From contig JACYXH010000826.1 of assembly GCA_026745465.1 (NCBI GenBank), positions 3,524,792-3,588,791 of the forward strand: a stretch of 64,000 bases of DNA. Reading direction: 5' to 3'. Under the pieces are notes generated by a model. The model searched no databases. It was not told the DNA's origin and saw only the letters and a list, made by a program, of their open reading frames with translations. Numbering within the stretch: position 1 is the first letter of the stretch; the number at the start of each line of letters is the position of its first letter. The stretch comes from Lota lota. Its lineage: Eukaryota; Chordata; Actinopteri; Gadiformes; Lotidae. The translations under genes and the position numbers were made by a program. Positions 58,451 through 64,000 of the stretch are shown here, piece after piece.

Positions 58451-61400
58451 CTACATCTTACTGCTGTGGGATCCTCTCTTCACCAGCCCCTGCTCTTTGC
58501 GCATCACTGGTGCATGGATGCTGCAGTCACGTGCCTCGCAAAACCCAGGCACTCCCGCCAGTCCCAGGCCTCCAGGTGGGCCCACCGGGCCGGGGAATCC
58601 CCTCGAGCCCCGAGGACCGTCCATGCCGATCTTGGGCTCTCCAGGGTGACCCGGAAATCCTGGAACCGCGGAAAAGGTGGATGATTGAAATTCCAAATTT
58701 CCATTCATAAAACGCAAACAAACAGCCTTGTTTGTTTGCCATGGGAGCTGTATCTTTATTTATAACATGCCTGCTGTTTGTCAGCTGTTATACAACGTAC
58801 ATACGTTCTTCACATAGACGCTTAAGGAGAACCGCTCTCTGTACCACAGCCTTGGGTTTTCCAGTAAGCATGGTAATGATAGTCGGTGGTGTATGGCAGA
58901 TGCTTCATATTCGTTAGAAAACATAAGCGTAACCAAGACAACCACCCCACCTTGCATTCATCTTGTGTGAATACTGAAAACTGAACAAACTACAATATAG
59001 CTGTGCTCAACATAATATTATAGTATACATCTGCTGGTGCTATCCAAGGAGCCCTGACAACCAGTCCTACCTGTAAGGCCCTGGGGTCCATCATGTCCTG
59101 GAAGGCCTTTACCAGCGTCCCCCACAGATCCTTTGGGTCCCTTCGAACCTATTAAGACAAAAAAACGAAATCAAGTTGTAAAAGAGTATTCGAGAATCAA
59201 GATATACTTCTCATCCAAGATCAATTAATCCTAGTGTATTTAGATTTACATTCACATTAAGTCATTTAGCAGACATCTCTATCCAAAAACTAGACTAGTT
59301 ACTTTTTCCATGTATTTGATTTTATTGCTACAATTAGCACCCATTGACATAGTCCATTCACTGCGCTGAGAGTTAGCACGTTGGCTAGGGTAAGCATCCT
59401 GTGCAGCACCCATTGACATAGTCCATTCACTGCGCTGAGAGTTAGCACGTTGGCTAGGGTAAGCATCCTGTGCAGTCGCTACGCGGCCTTAACCAGGAGG
59501 AGAGCATGGAGACGGGGGCGTCATCACGGGGGAGTCTCCTGGTTGGACGTACCTCTTTCACCCTGCTCTCCTTTCTGACCCTCCACTCCCCGGTCTCCCT
59601 GGTGACCCCGGGCCCCCTTGGTTCCAGCCTTCCCTGACTTGCCCTGGCGGACGGTGGAAGCAGAAGGGCATCAAAGGTCAGTTAAAACAAACAGACAAGG
59701 AAATGGGTTTCTCAATTTGAATTCATATACGTGTCTGTGACACATATCTGTAAAGATTCAGTATGCTTATTCAAGTATGAACCAAGAGGCGGCTGCTGTA
59801 TCGTTGACTCAAATCATGCACCTACAGAAGTTTACTTGTGGAAGATAGTGATGAACTAGGCTGTCAAACATAATAACCTAGGTGGAATAAAACATTATTT
59901 TCATAAATCAATTAAGCTTTATTTGTAAACCGTTGTTTGTGCAAAACAGCAGTGCTTTTGCAAACACAAGAGCTTAGCAATTAGTTAAAAACATATAGAA
60001 TCTGAATCAGAGGGCACTTCAGACGAAGAATTAAACAAAAAGGAGTAGGTCACAGAATTTGATAAGAAGAAAGTTCACTGAAAAGTATGTTTTAAGATTT
60101 TGTTGAAAAAATAAATAATCTGCTGGACTTTCTGCTGAAGTCCAACCAAGAATGTTAAATGCTATTTTTCAGTATTCCATCACACAACCCTGGTCCAACC
60201 CTTCAGCTCAGATACCTCAGTCCTAAAATCACAGCTGCTTGACTCACAGTTTTTCCAGGTGATCCAGGCGGGCCCCCGGCACCTGGGGGCCCGATAAGGG
60301 TTCTGTTGTTGATGGGACACCCCTGGGTGCACTTGGCCCTGATGGAGGAGGCGTACTGGGAGATCTGGGCCGTCACCACACCCCTACACAGCTGCAGGAC
60401 CTGCTCATCAGTCAGACCAGGGCCCTGCCAGGGAGGAGGAATCTCTTGTCAGACTCATCTACCCCACAGTGTGTGCGTGTGTGTGTTTAATTGATGTTTT
60501 TACAGCAACCTCTTATTCAGGCTGTTAAACAGACATGGAAATAACAAACAGTAGTTGCTCACAGGTGGACCGGCCACTCCCTTCGGTCCCGCTTGACCTT
60601 TGACCCCCAGGTCGCCTGAGGATCCGAGCTCCCCTCTGGACCCTGGGATCCCGGGGGGTCCGATGGGCCCGGGGACGCCGTCCGGACCCAAGGAACCTTT
60701 CTCTCCACGCTGGGGAGAGGAAAGAAGAAGAGATGCAGCATATTTAGAACGTGAAAGTGAAAATTAACTAATTAACTTACCTGAAGAAAGAACAACAGGC
60801 TACTGCTACAAATGTCTTCCAATCTGCGTAGCATCGTAATAAAGTTCTTAAACCATTGCAGGTGGTATGGTATTAGGAGTATTTGATTCTTGTTTAAAAA
60901 CATCTGGTTCTTCTTTAAAATATCTGCTTTTTATTTAAAGTTAATATTATATTATAATATATCTCATTTTGTAATGAAGAAAACATGTTGTTATCAAGAT
61001 ACAGGTTATTACTTCATTTGTTTTTTTGTTGATTTTTGTTTGTTTGTGTGTTTATTGTATTACCTGTCCCTTATCCCCATGGCCACCTTTGCCCCCCTGC
61101 AACAAAGGAACCAGGAAATGTGCATCAAGTTACAGTGCAGGTCAAGGAGGAAGTGAGGTCAGCACAAAGAACTGGATCTTCTGGTGGAAAATACGTAATT
61201 ACCTTCACTCCTTTCACACCCTTGATTCCCTTCTTGCCAGCAGCGCCCTGTAGGGAAGGAAAGCCCAATATGCAAAACAGATGAGGTCAAACAGAAGTTG
61301 TCCTGAGTTCACATTCCCTTTCCTACAGTAATACTATCTTGACTATAATATCACAGTAATATTATATTTGGTACAACTAGACATACTTTTCACCAAAACC

Positions 61401-63517
61401 CTACCAGCTACCTCAATCTAATCTAAACCTACACCTAGTCACAAAATATGGGGCCTTTCTTAATACCAAGTGCACCAAGTTCGGACTTGCGTACTTGGTA
61501 TTTCGGACTTGGCAAGTACGACTAGGGAGTACAAACTCCCGAGGACGGGAGGACGCAGTGTTGTTGCAAAATGCATTCTGGGATACTTGCCTTTCCAAAG
61601 TCCATACAAGTCACCTCCCGATGCATCCTCGATAAAATGAGAGAGCACATCCGGGCATTTGATACAGACTATGAATGGACCAGTACTTGGGCTGTGACTG
61701 ATGATGCCATAGTACACAAAAGTGTCTCAAAAGTCCACAAGTACAGATAAGAACGCTGATTGAGAAAGGGCCATGGACTCAACGAGGGTATGAACAGAGA
61801 GGCAACAGGTGGAATGAGTAAGCCGTTAAATTGAACTACAAAACAACAACAGACCACCACTGAGGGTGGACATGCTGAGTCCCAGGACGTCCAATCATGC
61901 CCACTTGGTTTAATAGAGGCAGCTTTGTTTGTTCTTCGCTCATGTAATCGTCCTCCCGGTGTCCCTTTAACCAAACATTCATGGCCACCTAAATCCACTG
62001 ACTAAATCCTAAAACCTTACCTTCTCACCATCGGTCCCGATCTCACCTTTGGCCCCCTGTAACACAAAGGAAAATATATCTGAGCATATAAAAACCTGCC
62101 CCAAAACCCATTCGGAACAGAAAGGAAATGTTGAGAAGGAACACAGAAGAGGTATTCCTTCCCACTGTGATCATCTAACTTAAGTCTTCATCATTGAGGT
62201 GGTACTGTGCGTTATTTTTATCAGGTAACAAGAAGGCGAACGTTTACACACAGGCTGTCCTTGGAGTCCCTTGGGTCCATGTTTTCCTGGAACACCTGCG
62301 TCTCCCTGCTCTCCTTGTGACCCCTGGTAAATGTTTACAGAGACACCACAGGTTTATAAAGACACCACAGGATCATAAAGACACAATGTGTTTACAGAGA
62401 CACCACAGGTTTATAAAGACACAATGTGTTTACAGAGACACCACAGGATCATAAAGACACAATGTGTTTGCAGAGACACCACAGGCTTGTAAGGCATAAT
62501 ATGTTTATAAGGACACCACATGTTTACAGAGGCACAAGAGGTTTAAAAGGACACCACATGTTTATAAAGACATAATGTGTTTACAGAGACACCACAGGTT
62601 TATAAAGACCCAAAATACAGTGAGTCAGACAGACTGCTGGTCTGGTCTGGAGGGACAGACAGGAAGACAGACAAACACCCAGTCAGGTAAACAGGTAGTT
62701 AAAATAAGGTAGTTAAGTTATGCAGATATTAAGACATGCAGACAGAAAGTCAGGAAGACTGCTGGTCCACAACTCAGCAGGCCTACAATGTGGATGAAAG
62801 GAATCAGGTTAAAAGTTAATGAAAGAAAATGTAAGACAGAGAGACAGTGAGGGTAGAAGACAAATGAGCAGACTGTGGGGAGACATAGGACGCCCACCAG
62901 ACCCTATGCTGTGTGAGTCAACAGTGTTTCTGTTGATAAATTCCATAATGTCGATTTTCTCCCATTTTTTTGTCGTTGCAAAGCTTTGCTGGATTTATTT
63001 CGAATTGATTTCCCCACAAGTTTGTTTTATTGCGTCGCTATTGTTTTTTTTTCTAGAACTTCCTTTATTTACACGTGTACGTGTATGAGTGCTTTTAAGC
63101 AGTTAAGTTGTGCTCTTCACTGCTACAGGAGCTTTCAGTGGACAGGTTAGCTTTTGGAGCAACTCAGAGATACTCAGACAAACCCTAATATGTCTCATTT
63201 TATTAACCCCATGGCTTCGTCTACAGAGCGATACTGGCTCTATGGTCCCTGACGCGATGGGGGGTCAGGCAGTTGGTGGCATTCGTAAGAGGTCATGGGT
63301 CAGGTGATGTGACAGTATTAGAAGTGGGTTGGGGTACAATTCTTGGTGGTACTAGTAAGGGTTCAGGGTTCATGTGATTGGTGGTACTAGCTTGGGGTTA
63401 GCTGATTGATGTGGGTAATGGTACTTCTGTATGGCAATAGTAGGGGGTTTCTGGTCTACTCACCACAAGTCCCACTCTCCCTCTGGGTCCCCTCATGCCA
63501 ACGTCTCCCTTACTGCC
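58451..63517 (-). CDS. FACIT-like collagen, C-terminal part (gene continues beyond the window)
   Basis: Ten exons resolved, right to left: 63464-63517, 62252-62323, 62021-62056, 61203-61247, 61064-61096, 60563-60709, 60248-60424, 59553-59643, 59071-59148, 58451-58659. Small exons encode Gly-X-Y runs, several of them multiples of 9 nt. Exon 60248-60424 interrupts the triple helix with about 45 non-collagenous residues ([33 protein letters not shown]), a two-to-three-cysteine linker as in FACIT and related collagens. The last exon has one Gly-X-Y imperfection (EPKIGMDG) and ends with [16 protein letters not shown] and a short basic tail, then stop. Collagen is certain. The member (IX, XIV, XVI, XIX, XXI, XXII type) cannot be fixed by eye. 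Role: extracellular-matrix fibril-associated protein by family. The 5' part lies right of 63517, outside the window or unresolved. Confidence 0.9.
59248..59292. repeat. SINE/HE-type tail fragment
   Basis: TTACATTCACATTAAGTCATTTAGCAGACATCTCTATCC in pieces (59248-59287) matches the very common fish repeat word CATTTAGCAGACGCTYTTATCC. A short relic within a collagen intron. Confidence 0.5.
59336..59473. repeat. Perfect 69-bp tandem duplication in a collagen intron
   Basis: AGCACCCATTGACATAGTCC starts at 59336 and again at 59405; the two 69-bp copies look identical, hence recent. Confidence 0.95.
62330..62606. repeat. Degenerate ~36-bp minisatellite in a collagen intron
   Basis: Alternating words GTTTACAGAGACACCACAGG and TTTATAAAGACACAAT repeat for about 280 bp with variation. 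Confidence 0.9.
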
Positions 63518-64000
63518 CTGGAGGAGAAGAAGAATATCAATATCCACAAAGCACACCTCATGTTATTTATAACATATTTCTTACACCATTCTGAGTTACT
63601 ATTTATCCAGGAGAAACATCATTTAATTTTTACACAGAGATGTCGAATATATAAAGACGATTAACTTAATCAAAAGTAACAAACGTTGTTATCAAGACTT
63701 TTGCCAAGGAATTGTAAGGATTTAAATGCAAATAAGATAACGTGGACTCAGGATGAGCAATTATAAGGTTTATTCGTATACAGACAATTTGTATACATTC
63801 AGCTAAACAGTCTGCATATTTCTGAGGAAATCAGAGAGGAGGAGAAGAATATGGGATTAAGTAGTCAGTTTATTCCTGTATACATCCATATGAAGTAATA
63901 CTTCCATCCTGTTCTGTTTAGTGTACAACTGAACAAGAAACATAAAAGTACACTATGAATAAAAACAAGACTTCAGTTGACCGCCGAACCATCTGTGGCT

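Noticed and set aside
58402-58710. Plus-strand open frames over the last collagen exon
   Set aside because: Antisense of Gly-X-Y coding sequence.
62330-62606. Possible CRISPR-like spaced repeats
   Set aside because: Variable minisatellite in a vertebrate collagen intron; no conserved repeat with unique spacers and no bacterial context.

Overview
The window is vertebrate nuclear DNA, almost certainly from a teleost fish. Genes are split by GT-AG introns, dinucleotide microsatellites are dense, and there are Tc1-type, LINE, Ty3/Gypsy and DIRS-type remnants. Exon-by-exon translations match vertebrate families. I cannot fix the species.

Layout. 1-5.7 kb: plekhf2 (+), an early-endosome PH+FYVE protein with a single coding exon. 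5.7-16.6 kb: an 11 kb gene-free stretch with fold-backs, simple repeats, a 38-bp GC-rich minisatellite and some blocks that look like possible conserved non-coding elements. 16.7-20.7 kb: wdr73 (-), eight coding exons, all splice phases consistent. Just upstream lies an inverted partial copy of its exon 3 region, split by a small non-LTR insertion. 23.5-25.6 kb: a decayed Ty3/Gypsy fossil. 27.3-29.1 kb: cfap418 (C8orf37, -), six exons. 29.4 kb: tRNA-Ser(AGA). 29.7-31.3 kb: a DIRS-like fossil with inverted terminal repeats. 33.3-35.5 kb: cd83-like Ig receptor (-), five exons, with a perfect kappaB palindrome upstream.

36.2-57.5 kb is a head-to-tail duplication of a ~10.65 kb unit. Each unit holds a LINE reverse-transcriptase remnant, a Tc1-like transposon (apparently nested in it), and a five-exon gene for a small Cys-rich protein with a signal peptide and hydrophobic C-terminus that I do not recognise. 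The two units are a mosaic: by eye ~7 kb in the middle (including exons 1-3) is almost identical, while both flanks (including exons 4-5) differ by roughly 3% or more. Within exon 4, five consecutive codons are all changed, all by replacement substitutions. This gene pair, with its homogenised front and diversified back, is the most interesting thing here.

58.4-64 kb: the 3' part of a FACIT-like collagen gene (-) that continues past the right edge; ten exons are resolved.

Gene logic: plekhf2 and cfap418 are neighbours on human 8q22.1, so that part looks like conserved synteny. wdr73, cd83 and the collagen are not known to me as members of that block. The cd83-like gene and the unknown pair sit head to head, which hints at (but does not show) an immune or cell-surface role for the unknown pair. 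All exon boundaries were read by hand from splice signals and frame continuity; percentages are eye estimates, not alignments.
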